DNA of 64,000 nucleotides from positions 124,001-188,000 of the forward strand of contig CAIVAT010000034.1 in assembly GCA_903903985.1 (NCBI GenBank). The letters run 5' to 3'. Made by a program: the position numbers and the translations under genes. Below, in pieces: positions 9,601 to 19,552 of the stretch; the first letter of the stretch is position 1; the number at the start of each line of letters is the position of its first letter. This DNA is from an uncultured Bacteroidales bacterium. Lineage in GTDB: Bacteria > Bacteroidota > Bacteroidia > Bacteroidales > FEN-979. A model generated the notes under the pieces. That model was not told where the DNA came from. It did not search any database and was given only the letters and a program-made list of their open reading frames with translations.

Positions 9601-11628
9601 TTGGAATCAGACAGAATGGCAGACAAAGGAAGTAGTTTTATCCCTCCGAAAGGAAAACGGCCAAAATTCAATTTTTACTGGATCTACGCGATCCTGGCAA
9701 TCGGTTTTATTGCCATCCAGTACTTCAATCTATCCAACCCGGTAAAAGAAATAACCTGGACCAGACTGGAAGAGATCCTGATGAAGCAGGATGTAGCCAA
9801 GATTGTGCTCGTTAACAAAGAAAAAGCTGAAATATTCATAAAAAAAGAAAAACTCAAATCCGACACGGCCTATAAAGACTTTACCAAACGCACTTTTGGA
9901 AGTTCTTCAGCCGACAATCCCGAGTTCACCTACCAGGTTGCCTCCATGGATATCTTTGACAGAATGCTCAACGATACGCGTGACAGCATGGTATCCCGTA
10001 TGAAACGTGACAGTATTCCGTCAACCCAGATCCTTGAATTTCAGAAACAATATCCCTATCCACCGGTTGCGATCGACCGGAAAGATGTGTTTGGTGACAT
10101 CCTGGGGTACCTGTTTCTCCCTGTGATCCTCATCGGCGCATGGTTTCTGATCATGCGCTTCATGAGCAAAGGTGGTGGCGGCGGAGGCGGCCAGATATTC
10201 AACATCGGCAAATCCAAAGCCCAGCTTTTTGACAAAGACACCAGCGTAAGCATTACATTCAACGATGTTGCGGGGCTGGAAGAGGCCAAAGTCGAAATCA
10301 TGGAAATTGTTGATTTCCTGAAGAATCCATCGAAATACACCAACCTTGGCGGCAAGATCCCCAAAGGAGCCCTGCTTGTTGGTCCGCCGGGTACAGGTAA
10401 AACATTGCTTGCAAAGGCAGTGGCGGGTGAGGCCAAAGTGCCATTTTTCTCCATTTCAGGATCCGATTTTGTGGAAATGTTCGTCGGGGTTGGTGCTTCC
10501 CGGGTACGCGATCTTTTCCGCCAGGCGAAAGAAAAAGCGCCCTGCATCATTTTCATCGATGAAATTGATGCAATCGGCCGTGCCAGGGGGCGAAATGCCA
10601 TCACCGGCGCCAACGACGAAAGGGAGAACACCCTGAACCAGCTCCTCACCGAAATGGATGGATTCGGAACCAACGCAGGAGTCATCATCCTTGCAGCTAC
10701 CAACCGGGCCGACATACTCGACCGGGCCCTGATGCGCGCCGGACGGTTCGACCGCCAGATCAATGTTGAACTTCCCGACCTGGAAGAACGCAAGGCGATA
10801 TTCCAGGTGCACCTGAAACCCCTGAAACTCGATCCGGGTCTCGATGTTGAATTCCTGGCCAAGCAAACCCCGGGATTCTCGGGTGCCGATATTGCAAACG
10901 TTTGCAATGAATCCGCCCTGATCGCTGCCCGGAAAAACAAGTCCACCATCGAAAAACAGGATTTTCTTGATGCCATCGACCGCATCATCGGTGGACTGGA
11001 AAAACGAAACAAGATCATCTCCGTCCACGAAAAAAAGGTGATTGCCTACCATGAATCAGGACATGCCACCACCAGCTGGCTTCTTGAGTATGCTCATCCG
11101 CTGGTAAAGGTGACCATTGTGCCCCGTGGAAAAGCACTGGGCGCTGCCTGGTACCTGCCTGAAGAACGCCAGATTACCACCTACGAGCAAATGTTCGACG
11201 AAATAACTTCTGCCATGGGAGGCCGTGCCTCAGAAGAGCTCATTTTCGGGAAAGTGTCTACCGGCGCCCTCAACGACCTTGAAAAAGTTTCAAAACAGGC
11301 ATATGCCATGGTGGTCTATTTCGGTTTGAACAAAGAGATCGGAAATATCAGCTTCTATGATTCAAGCGGTCAGAATGAATATGCGTTTCAGAAGCCTTAC
11401 AGCGAAAAAACGGCTGAAACCATTGACCAGGAAGTCCGTAAAATCGTTGAGGAAGCCTATGAACGGGCGAAAACCATTTTATCGGAAAACCGGGACAAAC
11501 TTGAACAATTAGCCACATTGCTTCTTGAACGTGAAGTCATTTTCAGGGAAGACCTGGAAGCGATCTTTGGAAAACGTCCATGGGATAAGGAAGAGGAAAA
11601 ACCACCGCTGCCAATATTGTTATCTTAA
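9601..11628 (+). CDS. ftsH: ATP-dependent zinc metalloprotease FtsH
   Basis: Membrane-bound AAA+ protease that degrades unassembled or damaged membrane and regulatory proteins. Two membrane segments are visible (about residues 24-43 and 162-182) with a periplasmic domain between them. A glycine-rich stretch (SKGGGGGGG) and the AAA module follow, with Walker A GPPGTGKT, Walker [12 protein letters not shown] and second-region homology GRFDRQ. The zinc motif HESGH is near residue 484. The frame opens at a TTG (9601), but the ATG at 9616 (MADKGSS) is the more likely start. It heads the ftsH/LUD/cdsA/psd group. Confidence 0.96.
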   Translation: MESDRMADKGSSFIPPKGKRPKFNFYWIYAILAIGFIAIQYFNLSNPVKEITWTRLEEILMKQDVAKIVLVNKEKAEIFIKKEKLKSDTAYKDFTKRTFGSSSADNPEFTYQVASMDIFDRMLNDTRDSMVSRMKRDSIPSTQILEFQKQYPYPPVAIDRKDVFGDILGYLFLPVILIGAWFLIMRFMSKGGGGGGGQIFNIGKSKAQLFDKDTSVSITFNDVAGLEEAKVEIMEIVDFLKNPSKYTNLGGKIPKGALLVGPPGTGKTLLAKAVAGEAKVPFFSISGSDFVEMFVGVGASRVRDLFRQAKEKAPCIIFIDEIDAIGRARGRNAITGANDERENTLNQLLTEMDGFGTNAGVIILAATNRADILDRALMRAGRFDRQINVELPDLEERKAIFQVHLKPLKLDPGLDVEFLAKQTPGFSGADIANVCNESALIAARKNKSTIEKQDFLDAIDRIIGGLEKRNKIISVHEKKVIAYHESGHATTSWLLEYAHPLVKVTIVPRGKALGAAWYLPEERQITTYEQMFDEITSAMGGRASEELIFGKVSTGALNDLEKVSKQAYAMVVYFGLNKEIGNISFYDSSGQNEYAFQKPYSEKTAETIDQEVRKIVEEAYERAKTILSENRDKLEQLATLLLEREVIFREDLEAIFGKRPWDKEEEKPPLPILLS

Positions 11629-11646
11629 CCTGATCATGATCACAGC

Positions 11647-12300
11647 ATGGAAGAAAGCACCTCCAGGGAAAAAATCCTGAAAAAAGTCAGGGACGCACTG
11701 ATCGAAAAGACAGAAGCCCCTTACCCAATCATTGACCAGGAATCCTCCATCTATAAAGAGATGACGGAACCCCTGGATGTCACCTTCGCTGAAGAATTGG
11801 TGAGAATTGCCGGTAAATTTGTCTATTGTGAAAGCGAAGATGAATTTATCGGGAATCTGAAATCGTTCATTCTTGAAAAAGACTGGGGGGTTCTTTTCTG
11901 CCAGGATGCGAAGCTGCACCGCATGCTCAAAACAGGCGGAATTCCCTTTGAAAGTCATTCTGATGCCTTGCTGGAAGCGCGGATCGGCATCACACGCTGC
12001 GAATACCTGATCGCCCGCCTCGGAACGGTTATGGTATCCTCAAGGTTAAGCCCGGGACGTAAAATCACGGTTTATCCTGAAATACACCTCGTCCTGGGAT
12101 ACACGTCACAACTGGTTCCTGATTTGAAACAAGCCCTGGCAGGCATTAAGAAAAAGTACAAGGATGATTATCCTTCCATGATCTCCCTGATTTCGGGTCC
12201 GAGCCGTACTGCCGACATTGAGAAGACGCTTGTGATGGGAGCTCACGGGCCAAAAGAACTTTATGTTTTCTTAATCGATGACGCAACAACCACTGGCTAA
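11647..12300 (+). CDS. LUD domain protein (LutC/YkgG family)
   Basis: 217 residues with the LUD fold used by LutC and LutB, iron-sulfur lactate utilisation proteins. Supporting segments are GITRCEYLIARLGTVMVSS near residue 115 and the C-terminal SLISGPSRTADIEKTLVMGAHGPKELYVFL. Its lut partners are absent; it lies between ftsH and cdsA, an arrangement seen in many Bacteroidota. A stand-alone LUD protein here may not act on lactate, and no role can be assigned from sequence. Confidence 0.85.
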   Translation: MEESTSREKILKKVRDALIEKTEAPYPIIDQESSIYKEMTEPLDVTFAEELVRIAGKFVYCESEDEFIGNLKSFILEKDWGVLFCQDAKLHRMLKTGGIPFESHSDALLEARIGITRCEYLIARLGTVMVSSRLSPGRKITVYPEIHLVLGYTSQLVPDLKQALAGIKKKYKDDYPSMISLISGPSRTADIEKTLVMGAHGPKELYVFLIDDATTTG

Positions 12301-12311
12301 CAGATCAACAG

Positions 12312-13166
12312 ATGAGTAATTTCTGGGTGCGGACCATAACCGGCTTATCGATGGTGTTCGTGATGCTTGCAGCACTATGGTTCAGCGGCTGGGTTTTTGC
12401 ATTTATTTTCCTGGTGATCACCCTCCTCGGACTCTGGGAATTTTATGGCCTGATCACCACTGAAAACTGCCATCCGCAGAAATATTACGGAACCATTGCG
12501 GGCGCCTTTCTTTACCTGACATCTGCGTCGATGTACCTGATCCCCTGGACACTTAGCGAAACAGAAGTTTCTATGCTTGCAATGGTCCCCTTCCTTACTG
12601 CTGTCTCTCTGTTCTTTATCCCTTTCATCATTGAAATCTACCGGAATAAACCCAATCCCCTGGTAAACATTGCTACCACGGCACTGGGATTCTTATACAT
12701 TGCGGTGCCATTTTCTTTGCTGATCTATTTCAACCGGCCGGGTGCACTTCATGCCTATGGGATGCCGGTGGTGATGGTCGGTTATTTCGCATTTACCTGG
12801 ATTTACGATACCGCTGCATACCTTTATGGCAAGCAGTTCGGAAAACACAAATTTTTTGAGCGCATCTCCCCGAAGAAAACCTGGGAAGGAACCATTGCCG
12901 GGGCTGTGGTGACCTTGCTGACCGCTTTCGGACTTCATTTCCTGGTACCTGCACTCCCCCTTGCCGACTGGCTCGTGCTTGCATGCATGGTCGTGTTCTT
13001 CGGCACCCATGGCGATCTGGTGGAATCATTGTTCAAACGCAGCCTGAACATCAAGGATTCGGGGACCATCCTTCCCGGACATGGCGGTATCCTTGACCGT
13101 TTCGACACCATGCTTATTTCAGCGCCATTCGTATTTTTGTACTTCTTTTTTCATCAACCGAACTGA
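12312..13166 (+). CDS. cdsA: Phosphatidate cytidylyltransferase
   Basis: Integral membrane enzyme that makes CDP-diacylglycerol from phosphatidate and CTP, the branch point of phospholipid synthesis. Eight or so hydrophobic segments are spread over 284 residues. The C-terminal CdsA signature is present: SPKKTWEGTIAG near residue 186, then the GDLVESLFKRSLNIKDSG stretch and LPGHGGILDRFDT. It is followed 5 bases later by psd, so substrate and decarboxylase steps are physically linked; the intervening phosphatidylserine synthase is not in this window. Confidence 0.95.
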   Translation: MSNFWVRTITGLSMVFVMLAALWFSGWVFAFIFLVITLLGLWEFYGLITTENCHPQKYYGTIAGAFLYLTSASMYLIPWTLSETEVSMLAMVPFLTAVSLFFIPFIIEIYRNKPNPLVNIATTALGFLYIAVPFSLLIYFNRPGALHAYGMPVVMVGYFAFTWIYDTAAYLYGKQFGKHKFFERISPKKTWEGTIAGAVVTLLTAFGLHFLVPALPLADWLVLACMVVFFGTHGDLVESLFKRSLNIKDSGTILPGHGGILDRFDTMLISAPFVFLYFFFHQPN

Positions 13167-13171
13167 AACCC

Positions 13172-13831
13172 ATGACTATTCACCGCGAAGGATATAAGAC
13201 CATTACCATTGCTTTTTTATTTGTGGCCGCTGTTTTGCTTGCCTTAAACGACATCTTTGTTGATCAAACCTGGTTTCATTATACCATGTATGCACTTGGG
13301 CTTTGGTTTTTCATCATGATCGTTCGTTTTTTCCGTTCCCCCAGGCGTGAAGCCAATGTTGGCGAAAAGATAATCCTGTGTCCTGCCGATGGAAAAATTG
13401 TTGTGATCGAACGCACCATCGAACCGGAATATTTCAAGGATGAACGGATCCAGGTATCCATCTTCATGTCTGCGACCAATGTGCACGTCAACTGGTTTCC
13501 GGTAGGTGGTGAGATCCTTTATTACTATTACCATCCGGGAAAACACATGGTTGCCTTCAACCCCAAGGCCTCCCTTGAAAATGAACGTGCCACGACCGTG
13601 ATCCAGGGGGTTGACAACAAGAGAATCCTGGTAAGACAAATTGCAGGCGCAATGGCACGCAGAATCAAATGTTATCCGAAAGTTGGCGAACCCGTTCTAC
13701 AGGGAGACGAACTCGGGTTCATTAAATTCGGATCCAGGGTTGATCTTTTACTGCCGGTGGATACGAAACTTGATATCAAACTGGGCCAGAAAGTTACCGG
13801 AAAACAAACCATCATCGGGCACCTGGCATAG
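13172..13831 (+). CDS. psd: Phosphatidylserine decarboxylase, short form
   Basis: Pyruvoyl-dependent membrane enzyme producing phosphatidylethanolamine. The precursor self-cleaves before a serine. Here the site is FIKFGSRVDLLLP near residue 188, where Gly-Ser replaces the LGST of the long form, as in the short (219-residue) family found in Bacteroidota. Two N-terminal hydrophobic segments (about residues 10-50) should anchor it. ILCPADGKIVVIE and NVHVNWFPVGGEI are further family motifs. It is the last gene of the plus-strand run and converges on the DUF2461 gene with a 7-base gap. Confidence 0.93.
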   Translation: MTIHREGYKTITIAFLFVAAVLLALNDIFVDQTWFHYTMYALGLWFFIMIVRFFRSPRREANVGEKIILCPADGKIVVIERTIEPEYFKDERIQVSIFMSATNVHVNWFPVGGEILYYYYHPGKHMVAFNPKASLENERATTVIQGVDNKRILVRQIAGAMARRIKCYPKVGEPVLQGDELGFIKFGSRVDLLLPVDTKLDIKLGQKVTGKQTIIGHLA

Positions 13832-13838
13832 CCGGACC

Positions 13839-14498
13839 TCAATCATCCAACGCCCTCCGCAGGAATGTATTGAAAGGATACATGGTCTTAAACGCCATCA
13901 GCACCACCTCATGAAAATGCTCTGAAGCTACCATTTCATCCCTTAATGGATAGGAAAGCGTGTAATGCTTGTACTTCAGCAACTCGATGCCCGGGAAATC
14001 TTTTGGAAAATCGCGGGGAGGCATTTTCATTTTTTCATTTTCGGATAATCCGGTGCTGTACTTCGTAAGTTTCTTCTCATGAAGGATTAGGTTGAATTCT
14101 GTAAGATTGTAATAAATCTCATTTCTTATTTTTTTCAACTGATCCGGTTCAGGCATATAGACCCCGGCTGCAAGAAATGATCCCCCCGGCTGAAGATGAA
14201 TGTAATATCCCGGACCGGGGCTTTTCCGACCGGCCTGGGTTATCCATGCTCCCATGTTTATTTTATAGGGCGACTTGTCCTTGGCGAACCGCACATCGCG
14301 GAAAATCCGGAACATGCAGTCTTTCGCCTCAACATACTTTACCGCGTCGTCGAATTTAGCCAGGCCCGGAATGATTGAGTTCACAAACGATTCAACCTCC
14401 GTTTTGGCATTCTCATATTGTTTTTTATTAAGCTGAAACCATTCGCGGTTATTATTTTTCTCCAGCTGAGCCAGAAATTCAAGTACGATATTGTTCAT
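13839..14498 (-). CDS. DUF2461 family protein (TIGR02453)
   Basis: 219 residues matching the DUF2461 pattern: an N-terminal FLAQLEKNNNREWFQLNKK, a central IFRDVRFAKDKSPYK and the GPGYYIHLQPGGSFLAAGVY stretch near residue 100. The family is widespread but has no established function. There is no signal peptide or membrane segment, so it should be cytoplasmic. It stands alone on the minus strand between two plus-strand groups. Confidence 0.85.
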   Translation of the reverse strand: MNNIVLEFLAQLEKNNNREWFQLNKKQYENAKTEVESFVNSIIPGLAKFDDAVKYVEAKDCMFRIFRDVRFAKDKSPYKINMGAWITQAGRKSPGPGYYIHLQPGGSFLAAGVYMPEPDQLKKIRNEIYYNLTEFNLILHEKKLTKYSTGLSENEKMKMPPRDFPKDFPGIELLKYKHYTLSYPLRDEMVASEHFHEVVLMAFKTMYPFNTFLRRALDD

Positions 14499-14602
14499 GG
14501 GTGGTTCTTTGGAGCAAAACTACAAAATTATAATTTCACAAAAAAAGTCCTGTTTACCCTATTACCTTTTCCATTTTTTCCGATTAAGCAAAAAACCGGA
14601 AT

Positions 14603-15421
14603 ATGAAAGCCATGATCATCATCGGTTTGGCTGTTTTGCTTACAACACATCAAGGACTCGCGGCAGGAGAGCGCATTGCCGCCGGAGGCCGGTCACTGGC
14701 CATGGGCGGAACGTCGGTGGCTGCCTGCGAATTCTGGTCGGCAGGCAACAACCAGGCCGGAATGGCATGGCTCAAGGCACCAGGCATCGGCATCAGTTTC
14801 GAAAATCGATTTCTGATAAAGGAACTCCTGATAGAACAATTTGGTGCTGTCATTCCCTGCAGGTCAGGAACATTTGGACTCCTTGTAAACAGCACCGGGA
14901 ACAACCAATACAGTGAAATAAAAGCAGGATTGAGCTTTGCCCGTAAATTCGGAAAATTTTTGTCTGTTGGCATTCAACTGGATTACTTCCGGATTCATAT
15001 AGCGGATGATTACGGCAGCAAGAATCTCATGACGTGTGAACTGGGACTGATGTTTATGGCGGATAAGCACCTTCATATCGGGGTACAGCTTGTGAACCCG
15101 GTACCGATTAAGATTACTGAAGTTCCGGCAGAACTTCTGCCGTCTGTCATCTGTATCGGATTAACCTACCGGTTTTCCGATGATTTCCTCACCGCTGTGG
15201 AGGCGGAAAAAGATCTTTTACATCCGCCTGTATTCAAAACTGGGGCCGAGTACCGCGTTGCAAGCCCGGTATATGCACGGGTCGGGATTTCAACCAGCCC
15301 CATGTCCTTCACCTTCGGGTTTGGACTGGAGTTTGGAAAATTAAAGCTGGATATGGCCTCGGGTTACCACCAGGTACTTGGATTCAGCCCTTCGGGTTCC
15401 ATTATTTATTCATTCAGGTAG
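14603..15421 (+). CDS. Outer-membrane beta-barrel protein, PorV/PorQ-like superfamily
   Basis: 272 residues with a short signal peptide (cleavage near GLAAGE). The mature start resembles the N-terminal signature of Bacteroidota PorV/PorQ/FadL-like barrels (AAGGRSLAMGGTSVA, then NNQAG). The rest alternates short amphipathic strands and ends in an aromatic/Arg terminus (IIYSFR), consistent with BAM-inserted barrels. It probably forms a pair with the following HhH outer-membrane protein, 26 bases downstream. A transport role is inferred from fold only. Confidence 0.65.
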   Translation: MKAMIIIGLAVLLTTHQGLAAGERIAAGGRSLAMGGTSVAACEFWSAGNNQAGMAWLKAPGIGISFENRFLIKELLIEQFGAVIPCRSGTFGLLVNSTGNNQYSEIKAGLSFARKFGKFLSVGIQLDYFRIHIADDYGSKNLMTCELGLMFMADKHLHIGVQLVNPVPIKITEVPAELLPSVICIGLTYRFSDDFLTAVEAEKDLLHPPVFKTGAEYRVASPVYARVGISTSPMSFTFGFGLEFGKLKLDMASGYHQVLGFSPSGSIIYSFR

Positions 15422-15447
15422 CGCATTAATTCAAATTAAAATGCAAA

Positions 15448-17640
15448 ATGCAAAAGGCTAAATCAGGCAGAGAAATAGATGTGGGAAATCAAGATGATCT
15501 CACGCCTGGTTTGAAAACAATATTGCTGACAGGCTTGTTGCAACTCATCCTCATGCATGTTACAATCCATTCGGCAGGACAGGTTGAAAACACCAGGGAT
15601 ACGGTCACAGTTTCTGAAACAGTGGTGAATCAGGGCGATCAGATCGAGAAAACTGCAGAAGCTCTAGAATTGGATCAGGACTATTCAGAACTTGCGGAGG
15701 ATATTGCCACCTTTGCCGGAAAACCTGTTAACCTGAATGCCGCGAAAGAGGATGACCTGGATGCGATTCCTTTTCTGACACCGGCACAACGCGGAAACCT
15801 CTATGCCTATCTCACCACCTACGGAGAAGTATTCTCCATATTTGAACTTCAATCGGTGAAAGGATTTGATTCTCTCCTGATCCGGAGGATCAGCCCTTAC
15901 ATCACAATTTCACATCCATCTCAAGTGCCTTCTCCTACACCTGGGAATTTATTCCGGTTTGGCCATTATGACCTTCTTTTGCGCTATGAGCAATCTTTCC
16001 CAAAATCGATGGCCTACCAGAATGAAGATTCTTCCCGGGCAATCAATCCTGATTCGTACTACAGGGGCAGCCCCCAGCGGTATTATTTCCGCTACAATTA
16101 TTCCTGGTTCGACAAACTCACGATTGGCATTGCCGGAGAAAAGGACCCCGGAGAGCAGTTTTTCCGCGGGGCCCAGCCTGCCGGAATGGATTTCTATGCA
16201 TCCTACCTGTGTTTAAGAAACATCGGGATATTAAAGAATTGTACTCTTGGGAATTTCAGGGTTTCCTATGGACAGGGCCTGACGTTGGGTTCAGGGCTCT
16301 CCCTGGGCGCTGTTCCCGGATTTGCGACCAATTTTCCAAATGCCACCGGCATCAGGCCAAACCTTGGTATGAGTGAAGGCTCATATTTGCGAGGTTCCGC
16401 GGTCACGATAAAAATAAAACGCCTCGAAATCAGTGGTTTTATTTCATTTCATCCACGCGATGCGACGGTAAGCCACATCGACAGCATCTCTTCCTCTGTT
16501 GATGAAATAAGTTCTTTTTCAGGGACCGGGTATCACCGCAACGGACAGGAACTTGAAAAAAGGAATGTAATGACGGAACTTGTCTCCGGAGGGAATATAA
16601 ACCTCAGCATGGCGCCAACCCAGGAGATTGGTTTTAAAATCGGACTGACAGGTTTATATTACAAGTATTCAGCGGAAGTAAATCCTGTGATTCATCCATA
16701 CAATCAGTATGTGTTTCATGGGAAAAAGAATCTGAACACAGGCATTGATTTTCAACTGAGATTTCGCGGACAGTTCTTTTTTGGGGAGATCAGCAGAAGC
16801 CTGAACGGAGGATTGGGCTGCCTTGCAGGCACCGTTCTAAATCCCGACCCCAGGATGTGTATGACATTGATCTACAGGAATTACCAACCAGGGTATCAGA
16901 ACCTGTTTTCCAATGCATTCGGACAAAACAGTATGAATGCCAATGAACGGGGAATCTATGTGGCGGTTAATGCTGCCGTTAACCCGGGGATAACCATCTC
17001 CGGGTACATCGATTTATTCACCTTCCCATGGCTGAAATATCGTGTTGATGCGCCCACCAGAGGCCAGGAGTTTGGAATGATCCTGTTATTGCGGCCTGCC
17101 AGGGAGGCGACATTCAGCCTGCGGTTCTGTCAGAAAAATACGCGGTTCAATGAAAAAACTGAACCCGGCGCGATCATCCATGAACTGTGTGATAACCGGA
17201 GCAGGTCGTACCGGTTGGGGATTGACTGGCTACCCGGGAACGGCATTATCATGAAAACCCGGGTTGATGTAAAGGAGTCAGGCGAATCAAATTCATCTAC
17301 CCCTTTTGGGTATCTCGTTTACCAGGAGGTACAGATCAAATCATTTAAAAGGCTGGAAAACATTACGCTGCGGTTTGCACTCTTCGACATTCCCGATTAC
17401 ACTTCAAGGATTTATGTTTATGAACCGGAAGTGCTGTTTGGTTATTCAGTTCCGGCTTACCAGGGGAAAGGAATGCGTTGCTGTACGGTTATAAAACTAA
17501 TGGTTACGAGGCATATTGACCTGTGGTTCCGAGGCGGGATTACCTGTTATTCTGACAGAAGCACAGTGGGGAGCGGGCCTGACCTTACAGAAGGAAGTGT
17601 ACGTGGGGAACTGACCGCACAATTGCTGATAAGGCTATAA
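15448..17640 (+). CDS. Helix-hairpin-helix plus beta-barrel outer-membrane protein
   Basis: 730 residues. A hydrophobic signal segment lies at about residues 22-45 (ending HSAGQ). A ComEA-like helix-hairpin-helix pair follows near residues 85-150: NLNAAKEDDLDAIPFLTPAQ, then FELQSVKGFDSLLIRRI. The remaining 550 residues are strand-rich with many Tyr/Phe/Gly and end in LTAQLLIRL, so a barrel is likely. Such HhH-barrel proteins recur in Bacteroidota next to a PorV-like barrel as here, without a proven function. A DNA-uptake role would be speculation. Confidence 0.7.
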   Translation: MQKAKSGREIDVGNQDDLTPGLKTILLTGLLQLILMHVTIHSAGQVENTRDTVTVSETVVNQGDQIEKTAEALELDQDYSELAEDIATFAGKPVNLNAAKEDDLDAIPFLTPAQRGNLYAYLTTYGEVFSIFELQSVKGFDSLLIRRISPYITISHPSQVPSPTPGNLFRFGHYDLLLRYEQSFPKSMAYQNEDSSRAINPDSYYRGSPQRYYFRYNYSWFDKLTIGIAGEKDPGEQFFRGAQPAGMDFYASYLCLRNIGILKNCTLGNFRVSYGQGLTLGSGLSLGAVPGFATNFPNATGIRPNLGMSEGSYLRGSAVTIKIKRLEISGFISFHPRDATVSHIDSISSSVDEISSFSGTGYHRNGQELEKRNVMTELVSGGNINLSMAPTQEIGFKIGLTGLYYKYSAEVNPVIHPYNQYVFHGKKNLNTGIDFQLRFRGQFFFGEISRSLNGGLGCLAGTVLNPDPRMCMTLIYRNYQPGYQNLFSNAFGQNSMNANERGIYVAVNAAVNPGITISGYIDLFTFPWLKYRVDAPTRGQEFGMILLLRPAREATFSLRFCQKNTRFNEKTEPGAIIHELCDNRSRSYRLGIDWLPGNGIIMKTRVDVKESGESNSSTPFGYLVYQEVQIKSFKRLENITLRFALFDIPDYTSRIYVYEPEVLFGYSVPAYQGKGMRCCTVIKLMVTRHIDLWFRGGITCYSDRSTVGSGPDLTEGSVRGELTAQLLIRL

Positions 17641-17644
17641 ATTA

Positions 17645-17754
17645 TTTCACGCAGTTTTGCGCTGATTTTATTCGTGGATTCATGCAGAATTCCATTCATG
17701 TTGTATTCCATTCTGCGAAAATCTGCTCCATAATCTGCGCAAAACTGCGTGAAA
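17645..17754. repeat. Inverted repeat with perfect 18-bp arms between convergent genes
   Basis: TTTCACGCAGTTTTGCGC at 17645-17662 is the exact reverse complement of 17737-17754. The 74 bases between contain further related words (TGCAGAATTCC, TTCTGCGAAAATCTG). It lies between the HhH protein gene and the convergent DUF4252 gene, where it could act as a bidirectional terminator. The sequence resembles intergenic repeat words seen in other Bacteroidota. Confidence 0.8.
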
Positions 17755-17758
17755 CAAT

Positions 17759-18316
17759 TTATTTATGATGCGGGTTGCCCATTTTCTTCAGCCCTTCCAT
17801 TCCATGGATATTCATGCCTTTTGATAGTTTTGAAACCGTTGAAAGATCGATATTCCCGGTCAGGCTGAGTACGGCCACTTCGGTTTTATCTTTCATCAGC
17901 ATGACCATTTCACTGATCTTGCCACTGGCATCCTGTTTGGTCATGAATTTAATATTTTGCCTGCCTTCATTGATGGTCATCAATTCCTTGTAAGTGTTTG
18001 CCGGGAAAACGCCTGCAAACTCATTATACACAGAAACAGCCTTTACAATTTTAGAGGAATCAAATTCAAATGTGAGGACTTTAAGACCGGTGAGTTGTTC
18101 CATCATTTTTTTTATTTCGACCATGCTGGTGTCTTTTGAATCACCTTGTCCCAATTGCATCAACATCTGGAACATCTCCTTTGAAATATTCACGCTGGTA
18201 AATCCGTCCTGGCTGGAGTATTTTTCAAACACTTTATCAATCGGACTCTGGGCATTCACAAGGAAAGGCACCAGCAGGAATGCCGCACAAACTAATTTTA
18301 TCATCATTTTTTTCAT
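17759..18316 (-). CDS. DUF4252 domain secreted protein
   Basis: 185 residues with a clear signal peptide (cleavage near VNAQS). The body has the DUF4252 pattern: an early FEKYSSQDGFTSVNIS, a central LTGLKVLTFE and a C-terminal LSLTGNIDLSTVSKL. It is the third gene of a sigma / anti-sigma / DUF4252 operon (2-base gap to the anti-sigma gene), a recurrent arrangement in Bacteroidota. It may be a target or sensor of the sigma factor; function unknown. Confidence 0.85.
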   Translation of the reverse strand: MKKMMIKLVCAAFLLVPFLVNAQSPIDKVFEKYSSQDGFTSVNISKEMFQMLMQLGQGDSKDTSMVEIKKMMEQLTGLKVLTFEFDSSKIVKAVSVYNEFAGVFPANTYKELMTINEGRQNIKFMTKQDASGKISEMVMLMKDKTEVAVLSLTGNIDLSTVSKLSKGMNIHGMEGLKKMGNPHHK

Positions 18317-18318
18317 GA

Positions 18319-18894
18319 TTATTTTGATTTTATGGACTGGTTTGATGTTTCGTCCGGGTTAATGAATATGGGTTGATATTGATAGAATTTATTAAAAAGT
18401 CGCACATTTTTCATGGCCTTATCGACCATCTGGAATTTTTCCACCTGTTTCAGCCCGATATTCAGGTTGGCTGATACAAGCATAAGCGCATGACTGGCTT
18501 CTGCGTAGGCAATTTGAGTGTCGGGATTTCCTGCCTGCTTCAGGGAATTTTTGAAAACATCCTGTTTAAAAGTAAAGAAAAGGCCGATAAGAAGCAGTAT
18601 CCCTGCCGCGATGCCTGTAACGTATATAAAGCTGCTGCGATATGGCTGAAGCCGGATAGCGGGTGGCGCCTCGGTTTCTTCCATAAGTATTGCCGTCAGT
18701 TTTTGTTCGAAATCATGATCTTTGATTTCATGCCTTTGTTCGTTCCTGTAATAAGCAAACACGGGCTGATGCGATTTAAGGTGTGCCGGTACATCGTTGC
18801 TGCAGAAAAAATCCCGTAGGATTTTTTCTTCCAGAAGACTCGTATTGCCATCATAGAACCTTTCGAGCAAGGCTTCAATTTCGCTGGTATTCAT
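18319..18894 (-). CDS. Putative membrane anti-sigma factor
   Basis: Start chosen at the ATG at 18894 (MNTSEIEALLERFYDGN); the longer frame to 18969 lies inside the sigma gene. The 191-residue product has a cytoplasmic N-terminal helical region (LLERFYDGNTSLLEEKILRDFF) typical of Bacteroidota anti-sigma proteins. One membrane segment (SFIYVTGIAAGILLLIGLFF) follows, then a short periplasmic tail. It overlaps the 3' end of the sigma gene by 20 bases, implying translational coupling. No zinc-binding HxxxCxxC motif is visible, so it is not a ZAS-type anti-sigma. Confidence 0.75.
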   Translation of the reverse strand: MNTSEIEALLERFYDGNTSLLEEKILRDFFCSNDVPAHLKSHQPVFAYYRNEQRHEIKDHDFEQKLTAILMEETEAPPAIRLQPYRSSFIYVTGIAAGILLLIGLFFTFKQDVFKNSLKQAGNPDTQIAYAEASHALMLVSANLNIGLKQVEKFQMVDKAMKNVRLFNKFYQYQPIFINPDETSNQSIKSK

Positions 18895-19390
18895 ATATTT
18901 TCGCATTAGACAACAATTCACGAATCCGCTTTCTGGCACGTGACAGCGCCACCCGGATTGCATTTTCATTCATATCAACAATCTCGGCAATCTCCTCAAA
19001 ATCATACCCTTCTATATCCCTGAGATGGACAATTATCTGCTGCTGTTCGGGCAGCAATTTCATGGCCTGGCGAATTCCATGAATGAGATCGGAATAATCA
19101 ACTTTGATTTCGTCCGGAACATTTTCAATAAACTGGCGATGGTTCTCGAAGTTCTCTACCGGGTAACGCCTGGCTTTAATTTTATCCAGGCATAAATTTT
19201 TTGTCGTGATCATGGCCAGTGCCTCCACGCTCCGGTACTCGTCCAGTTTGTCTCGCCGGTTCCAGAGTTTGATAAAAACTTCCTGAACAAGGTCTTCTGC
19301 CTCTTCCGTATGATCCAGCATGCGCTTCGCAAAGCGAAACAATTTGTTTTTCAAAGGGTAGACCTTTATCTGAAATTCCTGTAGGTTCAT
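18875..19390 (-). CDS. ECF-type RNA polymerase sigma factor
   Basis: 171 residues, the usual ECF length. Region 2 is visible near residue 33 (AEDLVQEVFIKLWNRRDKL). Region 4 is at about 110-160 (LLPEQQQIIVHLRDIEGYDF, then EEIAEIVDMNENAIRVALSR with the helix-turn-helix). It is the first gene of an operon with the putative anti-sigma and the DUF4252 protein. This layout suggests response to an envelope signal, but the signal is not known. Confidence 0.93.
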   Translation of the reverse strand: MNLQEFQIKVYPLKNKLFRFAKRMLDHTEEAEDLVQEVFIKLWNRRDKLDEYRSVEALAMITTKNLCLDKIKARRYPVENFENHRQFIENVPDEIKVDYSDLIHGIRQAMKLLPEQQQIIVHLRDIEGYDFEEIAEIVDMNENAIRVALSRARKRIRELLSNAKIYEYQRN

Positions 19391-19472
19391 ACGGACAGTG
19401 AGACGAAGTTCTGCACTAAATATTACACCATTACAAAAAAATATGTAAAATTCTGTATTTGATCATGATGGC

Positions 19473-19502
19473 TTGTTTGGTATGCAAATTTGACTATTTT
19501 TG
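19473..19502 (+). promoter_or_regulatory. Candidate promoter for the POT transporter
   Basis: TATTTTTG at 19495-19502 fits the TAnnTTTG -7 box, with TTG at 19473-19475 (19-base spacing) as a possible -33. It is about 50 bases before the ATG at 19553. The 160-base gap also holds the divergent sigma-factor start. Confidence 0.4.
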
Positions 19503-19552
19503 CAATGTGCATCCTCAAGAATCCAATGATTATTCACCAATAATTTGTTTAT

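Noticed and set aside
10056-11018. 320-residue antisense frame across ftsH
   Set aside because: It is opposite the well-supported FtsH AAA domain and shows no recognisable protein family; a codon shadow.
18319-18969. Anti-sigma gene start at 18969
   Set aside because: The extra residues lie inside the sigma factor gene and look unlike any anti-sigma N-terminus; ATG 18894 fits better.
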